Below are positions 20,954 to 31,031 of a DNA stretch of 64,000 bases, piece by piece. How positions within the stretch are numbered: the stretch's first letter is position 1; each line of letters begins with the position of its first letter. Position numbers and translations under genes: made by a program. Under the pieces are notes generated by a model, which ran no database searches, had not been told where the DNA came from, and was given only the letters and a program-made list of their open reading frames with translations. Origin of the DNA: Pantoea vagans (GTDB lineage: Bacteria > Pseudomonadota > Gammaproteobacteria > Enterobacterales > Enterobacteriaceae); the NCBI RefSeq assembly GCF_001506165.1, contig NZ_CP011427.1, positions 3,906,001 to 3,970,000 on the forward strand. The letters are read 5' to 3'.

Positions 20954-21004
20954 GTCCAGCAGTGGCGAAAAAATTCACCACTGCGGAACAACACCGCGCT
21001 GGAC
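20954..21004 (-). other. Branched hairpin structure 3' of trxA
   Basis: An outer 7-bp stem (20954-20960 with 20998-21004) encloses two hairpins: a 10-bp stem (20960-20969 with 20974-20983) and a 4-bp stem (20983-20986 with 20994-20997). On the minus strand it begins directly after the trxA stop codon. No T-run follows, so it looks like an mRNA 3'-end stabiliser or Rho-dependent end rather than an intrinsic terminator. Confidence 0.55.
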
Positions 21005-21337
21005 TTAGGCCAGGTTAGCGTTCAGGAACTCTTTCAGCTGACCTTTAGACAGGGCGCCGACTTTGGTGGCAGCCACTTCGCCGTTCTTGAACAGCAGCAG
21101 TGTCGGGATACCACGAATGCCGTATTTAGGCGCAGTGCCCGGGTTGTCATCAATGTTCAACTTGGCGATGGTAAGCTTACCTTCGTACTCTTCTGCGACT
21201 TCGTCGAGAATGGGGGCGATCATTTTGCAAGGACCACACCATTCAGCCCAGAAATCTACCAGAGTGACACCTTCTGCTTTCAACACGTCGGTGTCGAAAC
21301 TGTCATCGGTCAAGTGAACGATTTTATCGCTGCTCAT
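21005..21337 (-). CDS. trxA: Thioredoxin 1
   Basis: Small disulfide reductase of the cytoplasm, electron donor to ribonucleotide reductase, PAPS reductase and others. The 110-residue product carries the redox motif WCGPC (residues 33-37) and cis-Pro in [11 protein letters not shown]. The ATG at 21337 has GGAG seven bases upstream and matches E. coli MSDKIIHLTDDSF; a further in-frame ATG at 21385 adds 16 residues not found in the family. It is divergent from rhlB, as in E. coli. Confidence 0.97.
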   Translation of the reverse strand: MSSDKIVHLTDDSFDTDVLKAEGVTLVDFWAEWCGPCKMIAPILDEVAEEYEGKLTIAKLNIDDNPGTAPKYGIRGIPTLLLFKNGEVAATKVGALSKGQLKEFLNANLA

Positions 21338-21453
21338 GTTTAACTCCAAAGATTGTGCCTGGCGAATTGGCGTAAAATATACCAACGTAGGATGACTTTA
21401 TTTCATCGGATACGCTTTCGTAAAGCGCTAGTAAGCTGATATTCTACCACACT

Positions 21454-22749
21454 ATGAGCAAAACACACTTAACTGAACAGAAGTTTTCCGACTTCGCCCT
21501 GCACCCACAGGTAGTGGAAGCCCTTGATAAAAAAGGCTTTCATAACTGCACGCCTATCCAGGCGCTCGCATTGCCTTTTGCGCTTTCAGGGCGTGATGTT
21601 GCGGGTCAGGCGCAAACCGGTACGGGCAAAACGATGGCGTTCCTGACGTCAACGTTTCATCATCTTCTTTCTCATCCAGCCGCCGAAGGCCGCCAGATCA
21701 ACCAGCCGCGCGCGCTGATCCTGGCCCCTACGCGTGAACTTGCGGTGCAGATTCACGCCGATGCTGAGCAACTGTCGCAGGTGACAGGTCTGAAGTTGGG
21801 CCTTGCCTACGGTGGCGACGGCTACGACAAACAGCTGAAAGTGTTAGCGGAAGGCGTCGATATTCTGGTGGGCACCACGGGTCGCCTAATCGATTATGCT
21901 AAACAGAATCATGTCAATCTCGGTGCGATTCAGGTCATGGTACTGGATGAAGCCGACCGCATGTTCGACCTCGGCTTTATTAAAGACATCCGCTGGCTGT
22001 TCCGCCGCATGCCGCCGGCCACCCAGCGTCTGAGCATGCTGTTCTCCGCGACCCTTTCTTACCGCGTACGTGAACTGGCGTTTGAACACATGAACAACGC
22101 CGAGTACGTTGAAGTTGAGCCTGAGCAGAAAACCGGCCACCGCATCAAAGAAGAACTTTTCTATCCTTCTAATGAAGAAAAGATGCGCCTGCTGCAAACC
22201 TTGCTGGAAGAAGAATGGCCAGATCGCGCCATTATTTTCGCCAACACCAAACACCGCTGTGAAGATATCTGGGGCCACCTGGCCGCTGATGGTCACCGCG
22301 TGGGCTTGCTGACAGGGGATGTGGCTCAGAAGAAACGTCTGCGCATTCTGGATGATTTCACTAAAGGTGATGTCGATATCCTGGTCGCAACGGATGTTGC
22401 CGCACGCGGTCTGCACATTCCTGCCGTCACCCACGTGTTTAACTACGATCTGCCTGACGACCGTGAAGACTATGTTCACCGTATTGGCCGTACCGGTCGT
22501 GCCGGTGCCAGCGGACACTCAATCAGCCTGGCTTGTGAAGAGTACGCCCTGAACCTGCCTGCAATTGAAGAGTATATCGGCCACGGCATTCCGGTGAGCA
22601 AGTACAACAGCGAAGCACTGATGAGTGAACTGCCTCCGCCAAAACGCCTGCAGCGCAGCCGTTCAGGTAATGGCCCACGCCGTGGCGGAAACAACAGTAA
22701 CCGTCGGAGCGGTGCACCGCGTAATAACAACCGTAAACGTTCGAGTTAA
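21454..22749 (+). CDS. rhlB: DEAD-box RNA helicase RhlB
   Basis: ATP-dependent RNA unwinding subunit of the RNA degradosome, which it joins through RNase E. The 431-residue protein (E. coli 421) has [47 protein letters not shown] and [10 protein letters not shown], and an Arg/Asn/Ser-rich basic tail (from about residue 395) that is slightly longer than in E. coli. gppA starts 7 bp after its stop. Confidence 0.97.
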   Translation: MSKTHLTEQKFSDFALHPQVVEALDKKGFHNCTPIQALALPFALSGRDVAGQAQTGTGKTMAFLTSTFHHLLSHPAAEGRQINQPRALILAPTRELAVQIHADAEQLSQVTGLKLGLAYGGDGYDKQLKVLAEGVDILVGTTGRLIDYAKQNHVNLGAIQVMVLDEADRMFDLGFIKDIRWLFRRMPPATQRLSMLFSATLSYRVRELAFEHMNNAEYVEVEPEQKTGHRIKEELFYPSNEEKMRLLQTLLEEEWPDRAIIFANTKHRCEDIWGHLAADGHRVGLLTGDVAQKKRLRILDDFTKGDVDILVATDVAARGLHIPAVTHVFNYDLPDDREDYVHRIGRTGRAGASGHSISLACEEYALNLPAIEEYIGHGIPVSKYNSEALMSELPPPKRLQRSRSGNGPRRGGNNSNRRSGAPRNNNRKRSS

Positions 22750-22756
22750 GCACACC

Positions 22757-24241
22757 ATGCTGAGCGCATCGTCACTTTATGCTGCGATTGATTTAGGTTC
22801 TAACAGCTTTCATATGTTGGTGGTGCGCGAGGTATCCGGCAGTATTCAGACCGTTGCGCGGATTAAACGCAAAGTGCGTCTGGCTGCCGGGCTGGACAAA
22901 GCCAATCAGCTCTCCATCGAAGCGATGCAGCGCGGATGGCAATGTTTAAAGCTTTTCTCCGAACAATTGCAGGACATCCCGCCTGAGCAAATCCGCGTGG
23001 TGGCAACCGCGACGCTGCGTATTGCCGAAAATGCACAAGATTTCCTGACCACTGCTGAAGAGATTCTGGGCTGCCCGGTGAATGTCATCAGCGGCGAGGA
23101 AGAAGCGCGTCTGATTTATCAAGGCGTTGCCCATACTACCGGCGGTTCCGATCAGCGCTTGGTGGTGGATATCGGCGGGGGCAGTACCGAACTGGTCACC
23201 GGTGAAGGTTCGCACGCGACCACGCTGTTTAGCTTGTCGATGGGCTGCGTCACCTGGCTGGAACGTTACTTTGGCGATCGCCATCTGGCGAAAGAGAATT
23301 TCGAGCAGGCCGAACGGGCTGCGCGCGAGATTATTCGCCCTGTCGCTGCCGCCCTGCGTGAAAAAGGCTGGCAGATCTGCGTGGGCGCCTCCGGCACCGT
23401 GCAGGCACTGCAGGAAATCATGGTGGCGCAGGGGATGGATGAACGCATCACCCTGAGTAAGCTGCAGCAGTTAAAACAGCGCGCCATTCAGTGCGGGAAG
23501 CTGGAAGAACTGGAAATTGAAGGATTGACGCTGGAGCGTGCTCTAGTGTTCCCAAGTGGCCTTTCCATTCTCATCGCCATCTTCCACGAACTCAATATCG
23601 ACAGCATGACGTTGGCCGGCGGTGCGCTTCGCGAAGGTTTGGTGTACGGCATGCTGCATCTGCCGATCGATCGCGATATCCGCAGTCGGACATTGCAGAA
23701 CGTCCAGCGCCGCTTCTCCATTGATGTGGAACAAGCAGGCCGCGTGCGTCAGTTGGCAGAGAGCTTTTTCCGCCAGGTGAGCAGCAGTTGGAAGCTGGAT
23801 AACCGATGTCGTGACCTGCTATTAAGTGCCTGTTCTATCCACGAAATTGGCCTGAGCGTCGATTTTCGTCAGGCGCCACAACACGCCGCTTATCTGATTC
23901 GTCATCTCGACCTCCCTGGCTTTACTCCCGCCCAGAAAAAAATGTTGGCCTGTATGCTGCAGAACCAGAGTGGCAGTATTGATCTGGGCTTGCTGACGCA
24001 ACAGAACGCCGTACCTCCGCGCATGGCAGAACGGTTAAGCCGCTTGTTACGTCTGGCGATTATCTTCTCCAGCCGCCGTCGTGATGACACGCTGCCCGCG
24101 GTACGTTTGCAGGCCGATGATGATGCACTGCATTTGACACTGCCTGCTGGCTGGCTGGATGCGCATCCGCTGCGAGCTGAGCTGTTAGAACAGGAAAGTC
24201 ACTATCAGTCCTACGTACACTGGCTACTTACTATTTCTTGA
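22757..24241 (+). CDS. gppA: Guanosine-5'-triphosphate,3'-diphosphate pyrophosphatase
   Basis: Converts pppGpp to ppGpp and can hydrolyse polyphosphate; it tunes the stringent response. The 494 residues equal E. coli GppA. The ASKHA-fold phosphate loops [16 protein letters not shown] and [14 protein letters not shown], plus [12 protein letters not shown], are intact, with a C-terminal HD-like helical domain. The open frame extends upstream into rhlB, but the ATG at 22757 ([12 protein letters not shown]) matches the family. Co-transcription with rhlB is likely. Confidence 0.96.
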   Translation: MLSASSLYAAIDLGSNSFHMLVVREVSGSIQTVARIKRKVRLAAGLDKANQLSIEAMQRGWQCLKLFSEQLQDIPPEQIRVVATATLRIAENAQDFLTTAEEILGCPVNVISGEEEARLIYQGVAHTTGGSDQRLVVDIGGGSTELVTGEGSHATTLFSLSMGCVTWLERYFGDRHLAKENFEQAERAAREIIRPVAAALREKGWQICVGASGTVQALQEIMVAQGMDERITLSKLQQLKQRAIQCGKLEELEIEGLTLERALVFPSGLSILIAIFHELNIDSMTLAGGALREGLVYGMLHLPIDRDIRSRTLQNVQRRFSIDVEQAGRVRQLAESFFRQVSSSWKLDNRCRDLLLSACSIHEIGLSVDFRQAPQHAAYLIRHLDLPGFTPAQKKMLACMLQNQSGSIDLGLLTQQNAVPPRMAERLSRLLRLAIIFSSRRRDDTLPAVRLQADDDALHLTLPAGWLDAHPLRAELLEQESHYQSYVHWLLTIS

Positions 24242-24331
24242 TCGAACCGACTGCGCTTGCTGATGCTGGGTTGAAAAGCTCCCGTCAAATGCGCATTTAC
24301 GGCCTGGCGACAGAAGATCTCGTGATTTCCA

Positions 24332-24390
24332 GGTGCGCATCAATGCGCACCCTACAGGTTTTTTGCGTAGGGTCGCCATTCATGGCGACC
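24332..24390. repeat. Paired-hairpin intergenic repeat, copy D
   Basis: Hairpin GGTGCGCAT/ATGCGCACC (24332-24351) ends in ACCCTAC, then an 11-base spacer, then GTAGGGT opening a second hairpin GGTCGCCAT/ATGGCGACC (24371-24390). CTAC and GTAG face inward, the opposite of copies A-C. It lies between the convergent gppA and rep genes. Confidence 0.85.
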
Positions 24391-24398
24391 GCCAACCA

Positions 24399-26420
24399 TT
24401 AACCCTTTTTCGCCTTATCCAGCATCGCGCGTAATCCAGCGACTCGCGATTGGCCGGTCTTCATGCGCTCTTCCGCGCTCACCACTTTTTTCTCGTGCTC
24501 CCACACCACATCATCCTGCGGTAGCTCCAGCAGGAAACGACTCGGCTCCGGGCGCACCAGCTCACCGTACTGGCGGCGCTCGCGGCACAGGGTAAACGTC
24601 AGCTCTTTCTGCGCTCGGGTAATGCCCACGTATGCCAAACGGCGCTCTTCTTCGATGTTGTTCTCGTCAATGCTGCTCTGATGCGGCAATAGCCCCTCTT
24701 CCATACCGACCAGATACACATACGGGAACTCCAGCCCTTTCGATGCGTGCAGCGTCATTAGCTGCACCTGATCGCTCTCTTCGTCACTTTCACCGCGTTC
24801 CATCATGTCACGCAGCGTAAAACGGGTGACAACCTGCGCCAGCGTCATCGGCTCATTCAGTTCGTCACCTTCCAGCATTTCCGTCATCCACTGGAACAGC
24901 GTGTTGACGTTCTTCATGCGCATTTCAGCCGCTTTGGGGCTTGGCGAGGTTTCAAACAACCAGCTTTCGTAATCGACACCGCGAATCAGGTCGCGCACGG
25001 CATTCACCGGTTCACGCTCGGTCAGCTGAATAATGTCATTCAGCCAGTGCGTAAACCGCTGCAAGTGCTCAAGACCGCGTCCACTCAGCGTCTGCTCCAG
25101 TCCCATATCGAAACTGGCATTGAACAAACTCTTACTGCGCAGATTGGCCCACTCACCCAGCTTTTGCAGCGTGGCGGGGCCAATTTCACGGCGCGGCGTG
25201 TTGACGATACGCAAGAAGGCGCTGTCATCTTCCTGATTCGTCAGTACTCGCAGATAAGCGAGCAAATCTTTAATTTCCGGGCGCGAGAAGAACGAGGTGC
25301 CGCCAGAGATACGATAGGGAATACGGTTCTGCATCAGCTGCTTTTCAAACACGCGCGACTGATGGTTGCCACGATAGAGGATCGCGTAATCTTTGTAGGC
25401 GGTCTTATTAATGAAGTGGTGGGCAATCAGCTCCCCTGCGACCCGCTCCGCCTCATGGTCCTCATTGTTGGCACTCAGCACTTTCAACTCGCTGCCTTGT
25501 CCCAGTTCGGAAAACAATCGCTTCTCAAACACGTGCGGGTTGTTGGCAATCAGGATATTGGCAGACTTCAGAATGCGCTGCGTCGAGCGGTAGTTTTGCT
25601 CCAGCTTCACCACTTCCAGCGCCGGGAAATCCTCTTTTAATAACACCAGATTTTGCGGACGCGCACCGCGCCATGAGTAGATCGATTGGTCATCATCACC
25701 CACCACGGTAAAGCGCGCACGGCTGCCGACCAGCAGCTTGACCAGCTCATATTGGCTGGTGTTGGTGTCCTGATATTCATCCACCAGCAAGTAGCGAATG
25801 CGCTGCTGCCAGCGTTCGCGCACTTCCTGGTTGCGTTGTAGCAACAGCGTGGGCAGCGCGATTAAATCGTCGAAATCCAGTACGTTGCAGGATTTCAGGT
25901 GCTGATCGTACAGTTGGTAGCAATGGGCGAAAATCTGATCACGCTGCGATTTCGCCAGCCCTACCGCACCCTGCGGATCCACCAGGTCATTCTTCCAGTT
26001 GGAAATAGTGGAGATCAGCTGCTGTAACAGGGTTTTGTCCTCTTCCAGCCACTGCTGGGTGAGGTCTTTCAACAGTGCCAGCTGATCCTGGTCGTCGAAC
26101 AGTGAGAAACTGGCTTTCATCCCCAGCGCTTTGTATTCGCGTTTGATGATCTCCAATCCCAATGTATGGAATGTCGAAATCATCAGGCCGCGCGCCTCTT
26201 TGCGCCCCAGCGTTTGTGCCACACGCTCTTTCATCTCACGCGAGGCTTTATTGGTAAAGGTTACCGCCGCGATATGCCGTGCCTGATAGCCGCATTCGCG
26301 GATCAGGTGGGCGATTTTATTGGTGATAACACGGGTTTTACCTGAGCCCGCACCGGCCAGCACCAGGCAAGGACCGGTGACAAATTCGACAGCACGTTGT
26401 TGGCCGGGGTTTAAACGCAT
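24399..26420 (-). CDS. rep: ATP-dependent DNA helicase Rep
   Basis: 3'-5' superfamily 1A helicase that travels with the replisome and displaces proteins ahead of forks. The 673 residues equal E. coli Rep. Helicase motifs in order: GAGSGKTRV (I), [13 protein letters not shown] (Ia), [12 protein letters not shown] (II), [15 protein letters not shown] (III), LEQNYRST (IV), and [31 protein letters not shown] (V-VI). The [13 protein letters not shown] start fits. Convergent with gppA. Confidence 0.98.
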   Translation of the reverse strand: MRLNPGQQRAVEFVTGPCLVLAGAGSGKTRVITNKIAHLIRECGYQARHIAAVTFTNKASREMKERVAQTLGRKEARGLMISTFHTLGLEIIKREYKALGMKASFSLFDDQDQLALLKDLTQQWLEEDKTLLQQLISTISNWKNDLVDPQGAVGLAKSQRDQIFAHCYQLYDQHLKSCNVLDFDDLIALPTLLLQRNQEVRERWQQRIRYLLVDEYQDTNTSQYELVKLLVGSRARFTVVGDDDQSIYSWRGARPQNLVLLKEDFPALEVVKLEQNYRSTQRILKSANILIANNPHVFEKRLFSELGQGSELKVLSANNEDHEAERVAGELIAHHFINKTAYKDYAILYRGNHQSRVFEKQLMQNRIPYRISGGTSFFSRPEIKDLLAYLRVLTNQEDDSAFLRIVNTPRREIGPATLQKLGEWANLRSKSLFNASFDMGLEQTLSGRGLEHLQRFTHWLNDIIQLTEREPVNAVRDLIRGVDYESWLFETSPSPKAAEMRMKNVNTLFQWMTEMLEGDELNEPMTLAQVVTRFTLRDMMERGESDEESDQVQLMTLHASKGLEFPYVYLVGMEEGLLPHQSSIDENNIEEERRLAYVGITRAQKELTFTLCRERRQYGELVRPEPSRFLLELPQDDVVWEHEKKVVSAEERMKTGQSRVAGLRAMLDKAKKG

Positions 26421-26480
26421 AACGGAATTTCACTCAGTTGAATCAAAAGAATGGGGAACAAAAAGCCTGCCGCTATCCCG

Positions 26481-26535
26481 GAGGGGCACATTCATGCGCA
26501 CCTCACTACCAGGTCGCCAAAAATGGCGACCCTAC
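26481..26535. repeat. Paired-hairpin intergenic repeat, copy E (partly decayed)
   Basis: The right hairpin GGTCGCCA/TGGCGACC (26512-26531) ends in ACCCTAC. The left hairpin (26481-26504) pairs at 9 of 11 positions with GTGCGCAT-type arms like copy D, so one half has mutated. It lies between rep and ppiC, just upstream of the ppiC promoter. Confidence 0.7.
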
Positions 26536-26558
26536 AGCAGATAGCAGCCGCATTAGGC

Positions 26559-26564
26559 TATAAT
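26559..26564 (+). promoter_or_regulatory. -10 box of ppiC
   Basis: A perfect TATAAT lies 36 bp upstream of the ppiC ATG. No convincing -35 box is found 16-18 bp upstream, where repeat copy E ends. Confidence 0.5.
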
Positions 26565-26600
26565 GCGCCGGACATTATACATACATACAGAGACTCCATC

Positions 26601-26882
26601 ATGGCGAAAACCGCGGCGGCTTTGCACATCCTCGTCAAGGATGAAGCGCAGGCCAAATCATTGCTGGCACAACTGGAGAAAGGCGCAAACTTTCAGCAGC
26701 TGGCCAAAAAACACTCCACTTGCCCCTCGGGCCGCAACGGCGGCGATTTAGGGGAATTTCGTAAAGGGCAGATGGTCCCCGCCTTTGATAAAGCGGTCTT
26801 CTCTTGCCCGCTGCTGCAACCTTACGGACCGGTGAAAACCGCTTTCGGCTATCACATCATCAAAGTGCTGTGGCGTAACTGA
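26601..26882 (+). CDS. ppiC: Parvulin, peptidyl-prolyl cis-trans isomerase C
   Basis: Minimal single-domain cytoplasmic parvulin of 93 residues, the same length as E. coli PpiC. The family core is complete: [43 protein letters not shown] and [11 protein letters not shown]. The open frame extends further upstream, but [11 protein letters not shown] is the family start. Its TGA ends at 26882 and the convergent yhjG stop begins at the next base. In E. coli the neighbour on this side is ilvC; that gene is absent here. Confidence 0.96.
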   Translation: MAKTAAALHILVKDEAQAKSLLAQLEKGANFQQLAKKHSTCPSGRNGGDLGEFRKGQMVPAFDKAVFSCPLLQPYGPVKTAFGYHIIKVLWRN

Positions 26883-28943
26883 TCACTTTTTACTTTTCAT
26901 CTGCTGCAACACGTTACTGCACTGATTCGCATCCGTATCGCTGGGCGAAATCAGTGCCAGCAGCGCCGCAGCCGGTGCCACCACGGCACCCAGCGCAACG
27001 GCTGCCGCACCGCGTGCAATCAACGGCCCCGCTTTCACGCCCGCATCAGGATTTTTAAAGGTGCCGCGCACATAGAGCGGCGAACGCAAGGTGATGATAC
27101 GAATGCCTTTACTCTCCGGATTAATCGACAAATCCATCCGCTCATTGGCGAAGTTGACGTTGCCGGTAACGTTGATCACCGCATTCTCGGTATCCAGCAC
27201 AAACACCTTCGGTGTGGCCAAGCCCTGACGGATATTCAGATCGGTGGCCGCGCAGTTGATGCGCACTTCATCGTCACCGAACAACTTACCGACCACATAA
27301 TTGCCCACGTTTAATCCGGCAATCTCCATCAGGCTGCGGCTGATCAAGCCATCGTTCATTAACAACTTCAGCTCACCGTTACTGGTACCCAGCAAATCCG
27401 CCACCGAATTCCCGGTACCGCTCAGGGTCGCATCACCATTCAACTGCCCCAGGCTACGCTGCATCGCGGTGACATTCGGGAACAGCTGACGCAATTGCAA
27501 TTTACGCGCGTGCAAATCAGCTCGACCGCGCATCGGACTTTTATCCCCTTCCAGATGCAAGGTGGAATTGATACTGCCGCCCGCCATGCCAAAGCGCAGC
27601 GGATCTAACAGTAGATCGCCGTTCTTCAATTGAAGATGGGTATAGAGATCGCTGAGCGGCAGCTTGCTGCTGTGTTCGATGCGTTTGCCGCTGAACTTCA
27701 CATCGGCATCCATCACATCCCAGCTTTTGGTATCGAACTTATCGTGTGGCAGCACACGGTCCGCTGGTTGCGTAGAGGCGTCGCCGCGCTGTGCTTTGGC
27801 CTGCTGGGTTTTCTCACTGCCTTTGCCTGAGTTAACCCCGATCAGCGGCCCTAAATCCGCCATACGCAGCTGATTTGAACTCAGCTCACCGGTCAGGCTC
27901 GGGCGCGGTTTTGCCTGACGATAGGTCAACGAGCCATGAATATCACTGTCACCAATATGACCGTTAAACTTCTCATACTGGAACAGCGGCCCTTTTTCCT
28001 CATTAAAGCGCGCAATCAGGTGACCATCCGTTTCATAAGGTGGCGTATCCGGCAACAGCACGCCGGTCAAACCATACAAGTTCGCCAGGGTGTCGCCAGA
28101 AAAACGCAGGCGCACATCTAAGCCACCGAGATTGAGCGGATCCTGCAAAGTGCCATCAACACGCACCCGCGTCGTGCCGTTACGCACATCGACCTGCAGC
28201 GGGAAAGGGGTCGTTTTGCTGCGCAGCGATAGCATGCCGCCAATTTTGCCCTCGCCCTCCAGCTTCTGGTTGTTATAGGTGCCGTTTGCCTGCCAGCCGA
28301 AAACAAAATCACCCGCGCCTTTTTGCTGATCGTTACCGCCAGCGACTTGGGCATAAGGCAGCGGTTTACCTAACGGGTTGATAATGACCGTGACATCAGC
28401 CTTATTGATGGCATCGCGATAGCGCACTTCCCCCTTATCAAACAGGATGTTATCAAGACGGAATGACCAGGCTGAAGGCGGTGCGTTGGCATCGCTATTG
28501 GCGCTGCTGGCTAAGTTGAAGGTCCAGTTATTCTTTTTATCGGCGGTTTGTACCAAGCGCGCATCCGGTAACTGCAACTTGATCCACGGCAGATAAACCT
28601 CTTGATGCAGCAGCGCCAGCGGCGCAAGCGTGGCTTCAACGCGCTGCAAGTGGACCATGGTGACATCAGGAATATTGGGAGGGTTACCGAGCATAATGTC
28701 GTCAGCATGCACCTGTGGCCAGGGTACCCAACTGCGCCAGCCAGGCTCTTCGCGATTGCGCACCCAGGCAACGCCCAGGTCGCCGCGAATGGCGAAAGGT
28801 CGATTCAGTTCAGCCGAGACTTTTTGATTGATAGTCGGTTTGAGGCGGTTCCAGTCGAAGGTGGCGATTATCACCACGACCACCACAATTAATAATAATA
28901 AAATCCCGAAAACCCAACTCAGGATCTTTCCTGTGCGTGACAT
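26883..28943 (-). CDS. yhjG: AsmA-family protein YhjG
   Basis: Large inner-membrane-anchored periplasmic protein of 686 residues, as in E. coli YhjG. One N-terminal membrane segment (about residues 8-29, rich in Ile/Val) precedes the AsmA beta-rich body; DWNRLKPTINQKVSAELNRPFAIRGDLGV is nearly invariant, and the C-terminal AsmA_2 part contains PESKGIRIITLRSPLYVRGTFKNPDAGVKAGPLIARG. AsmA-like proteins are proposed lipid-transfer bridges between membranes; this member's function is untested. The ATG at 28943 has AGGAGG eight bases upstream, so the frame's first ATG (28967) is not used. Confidence 0.93.
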   Translation of the reverse strand: MSRTGKILSWVFGILLLLIVVVVVIIATFDWNRLKPTINQKVSAELNRPFAIRGDLGVAWVRNREEPGWRSWVPWPQVHADDIMLGNPPNIPDVTMVHLQRVEATLAPLALLHQEVYLPWIKLQLPDARLVQTADKKNNWTFNLASSANSDANAPPSAWSFRLDNILFDKGEVRYRDAINKADVTVIINPLGKPLPYAQVAGGNDQQKGAGDFVFGWQANGTYNNQKLEGEGKIGGMLSLRSKTTPFPLQVDVRNGTTRVRVDGTLQDPLNLGGLDVRLRFSGDTLANLYGLTGVLLPDTPPYETDGHLIARFNEEKGPLFQYEKFNGHIGDSDIHGSLTYRQAKPRPSLTGELSSNQLRMADLGPLIGVNSGKGSEKTQQAKAQRGDASTQPADRVLPHDKFDTKSWDVMDADVKFSGKRIEHSSKLPLSDLYTHLQLKNGDLLLDPLRFGMAGGSINSTLHLEGDKSPMRGRADLHARKLQLRQLFPNVTAMQRSLGQLNGDATLSGTGNSVADLLGTSNGELKLLMNDGLISRSLMEIAGLNVGNYVVGKLFGDDEVRINCAATDLNIRQGLATPKVFVLDTENAVINVTGNVNFANERMDLSINPESKGIRIITLRSPLYVRGTFKNPDAGVKAGPLIARGAAAVALGAVVAPAAALLALISPSDTDANQCSNVLQQMKSKK

Positions 28944-29005
28944 TATGCTTCCTCCTTGCCCTTCCACGTCTCAACTAACTGTAGTCGAGACGCCACGGAA
29001 CGGGG

Positions 29006-29779
29006 TCAGTGAAGCTCAAGTGCCATATTTTCCAGTTCGCTGAAGGGAACCGGGCGCGAGAAGAAATAGCCTTGCGCGGCCATGGCGGGCGAATTCTGCA
29101 CCTGCTGCCATTCCTCTTCTGTTTCAACGCCTTCCACGATCACACCGTTGCAATAACGGTTGATGAGCGCCAGTAACATCGAAAACAGTGAGCGACCTTC
29201 ATCGGTTGAACGCAGCAGCATAAACAACTCGCGAGACAGCTTAATATAGTCATAGCGCAGTTCGGTGAGCGCAGAGAAGTTCGCCATGCCAGATCCAAAG
29301 TCATCCAGCCACAACGGCCCAAGCTCGGGCATCTTCGCCACCATCTCCTCTTGTGGCAGCGCATGGTGTTCGGTCAGTTCGAAGCGCATCCACGGCAGTT
29401 CAGAGATTAATTCACGAATCCCAGCATGTTGCTGTATTGCCATCAACGTCGGGCCATCGATATTAACGGACGCCACCAACTGACGCTGGGTGAAAAAGTG
29501 TGACCACTGTAATAACAGCTCAAGCTGTTCCTCGACGACGTCGAGACGCTGCGCGATATTCAGCGCATCAAAATAGGTTTCGGGCGACAACCTTTTCTCT
29601 GGTGCGGAGGGATGAGTCACCGCAGTCAGTAATTCAATGGCCAGTAAACGGCCGGAGACCTGGTAGATCGGCTGGAAAGTATAGAATCGTTGGCACTGCT
29701 GCCAGAAGAGACGCGTTTCCTGTTGTTGCTCCAGTTCAATTGAAATAGGCAGCCGATGACTTAAATTATTCATCACCAT
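29006..29779 (-). CDS. pdeH: EAL-domain c-di-GMP phosphodiesterase PdeH
   Basis: Stand-alone EAL protein of 257 residues (E. coli PdeH/YhjH 255) that degrades c-di-GMP and so favours flagellar motility. The signature is AIELL (residues 47-51), as in E. coli where AVELL is active; SVNIDGPTL, FELTEH, LWLDDFGSGMANFSAL, YIKLSRELF and VIVEGVET supply the metal and catalytic residues. The ATG at 29779 has AGGA in front; a longer frame to 29830 would start almost on the promoter, before the likely transcription start, and is rejected. Confidence 0.93.
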   Translation of the reverse strand: MVMNNLSHRLPISIELEQQQETRLFWQQCQRFYTFQPIYQVSGRLLAIELLTAVTHPSAPEKRLSPETYFDALNIAQRLDVVEEQLELLLQWSHFFTQRQLVASVNIDGPTLMAIQQHAGIRELISELPWMRFELTEHHALPQEEMVAKMPELGPLWLDDFGSGMANFSALTELRYDYIKLSRELFMLLRSTDEGRSLFSMLLALINRYCNGVIVEGVETEEEWQQVQNSPAMAAQGYFFSRPVPFSELENMALELH

Positions 29780-29830
29780 GGTTTTTTCCTGGTTGGTGGT
29801 GGGTGCCTGCAAATAACATCCCAGCGGCAA

Positions 29831-29857
29831 GTATCGGCTATTAACGGGATAACTTTA
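29831..29857 (-). promoter_or_regulatory. Sigma-28 (FliA) promoter of pdeH
   Basis: On the minus strand TAAAGTTA, an 11-base spacer and GCCGATAC match the flagellar class 3 consensus TAAAGTTT-N11-GCCGATAA at 14 of 16 positions with exact spacing. It ends 51 bp upstream of the pdeH ATG. It places pdeH in the flagellar regulon, as known for E. coli yhjH. Confidence 0.88.
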
Positions 29858-29980
29858 TGTGTCTCAGCAACCACACGAGCAGTTGAGTGTATCAGCGCGT
29901 TTCAGGCTTAATCGGCAAAACAAACGGCGCTTTGGCCGCTAAATCACCGTTGACGGGGCCATTCACCACCTTAAGCTAAA

Positions 29981-29997
29981 TTAAAACATCGTTTTAA
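29981..29997. promoter_or_regulatory. KdgR-like operator before kdgK
   Basis: Perfect palindrome TTAAAAC-ATC-GTTTTAA, close to the KdgR box core (TGAAACA-N-TGTTTCA type), 66 bp upstream of the kdgK ATG. KdgR represses kdgK and pectin catabolism genes in enterobacteria. Confidence 0.65.
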
Positions 29998-30063
29998 AAA
30001 CCATTGACAGCTGCCATACCAGGCGCGAGACTCGTCAGCAGAATTCACTACAGGTTAAAGATC

Positions 30064-30999
30064 ATGACGCAGAAGACCATCGCCATCATTGGCGAATGTA
30101 TGATTGAGCTGTCTGAAAAGGGTGAGAATATTAAACGCGGTTTTGGCGGTGATACGCTGAATACCGCGGTCTATCTGGCGCGTCAGTCAGATAGCCAGCG
30201 GTTACGGGTAGATTATGTCACCGCACTCGGCACCGACAGCTTCAGCGATCAGATGATCGCCGCCTGGCAGCAAGAGCAGGTGCAAACCCAGCTGATTCAG
30301 CGCCTCGATAACAAAATGCCGGGCCTGTACTTCATTGAAACCGATGAACATGGTGAACGCACCTTCTGGTACTGGCGTAACGATGCGGCCGCACGTTTTT
30401 GGCTGGATAGTCCGGAATCTGAGGCGATCTGCCAGCAACTCGCCCATTACGATTACCTCTATCTCAGCGGAATTAGTCTGGCGATCCTGCCTGCGGCCAG
30501 CCGCGAGAAGCTGATGACCCTGCTCAGCGCCTGTCGTCAAAACGGCGGAAAAGTGATTTTCGATAACAATTACCGTCCGCGCCTGTGGGCTGACCAAGCC
30601 AGCGCACAGCAGGCGTACGCTGAGATGCTGCGACACACCGACATGGCCTTCCTGACGCTTGACGATGAACATCTGCTGTGGGGCGAACAGCCGCTGGAAG
30701 CGGTGATTGCGCGAACGCGTGAGGCTGGCGTGCAGGAGATCGCCATTAAACGCGGTGCCGATTCCTGCTTAGTGGCGATAGGCGACGATGCCCTGTGCGA
30801 AGTGCCGGCGATTAAGCTGGCAAAAGAGAAAGTGATCGATACCACTGCCGCAGGCGATTCGTTTAGCGCCGGTTACCTGGCCGTGCGTTTAGCCGGTGGA
30901 AGCGCGGAAGATGCCGCAGCGCGTGGTCATCTCACCGCCAGTACGGTGATTCAGCATCGTGGCGCGATTATCCCGTTGGAAGCCATGCCAAATCATTAA
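30064..30999 (+). CDS. kdgK: 2-keto-3-deoxygluconate kinase
   Basis: Phosphorylates KDG with ATP to KDPG, the entry of uronates and pectin breakdown products into the Entner-Doudoroff pathway. PfkB-family protein of 311 residues (E. coli 309): ECMIELSEKGENIKRGFGGDTLNTAVYLARQ at the substrate site, DNNYRPRLWA, IKRGADSCLV and the catalytic DTTAAGDSFSAGYLAVRL. The ATG at 30064 fits E. coli MSKKIAVIGECMIEL; an upstream in-frame ATG at 30004 adds 20 unrelated residues. Confidence 0.96.
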   Translation: MTQKTIAIIGECMIELSEKGENIKRGFGGDTLNTAVYLARQSDSQRLRVDYVTALGTDSFSDQMIAAWQQEQVQTQLIQRLDNKMPGLYFIETDEHGERTFWYWRNDAAARFWLDSPESEAICQQLAHYDYLYLSGISLAILPAASREKLMTLLSACRQNGGKVIFDNNYRPRLWADQASAQQAYAEMLRHTDMAFLTLDDEHLLWGEQPLEAVIARTREAGVQEIAIKRGADSCLVAIGDDALCEVPAIKLAKEKVIDTTAAGDSFSAGYLAVRLAGGSAEDAAARGHLTASTVIQHRGAIIPLEAMPNH

Positions 31000-31031
31000 T
31001 AAATCCGCTACGGTGGGTAGTGGCGTGCCAT

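Noticed and set aside
21886..22518. 210-codon minus-strand frame inside rhlB
   Set aside because: Antisense shadow of the DEAD-box helicase core.
29780..29830. Extended pdeH start at 29830
   Set aside because: That ATG lies immediately next to the sigma-28 promoter, before the likely transcription start; the ATG at 29779 has its own ribosome-binding site and gives the family length.
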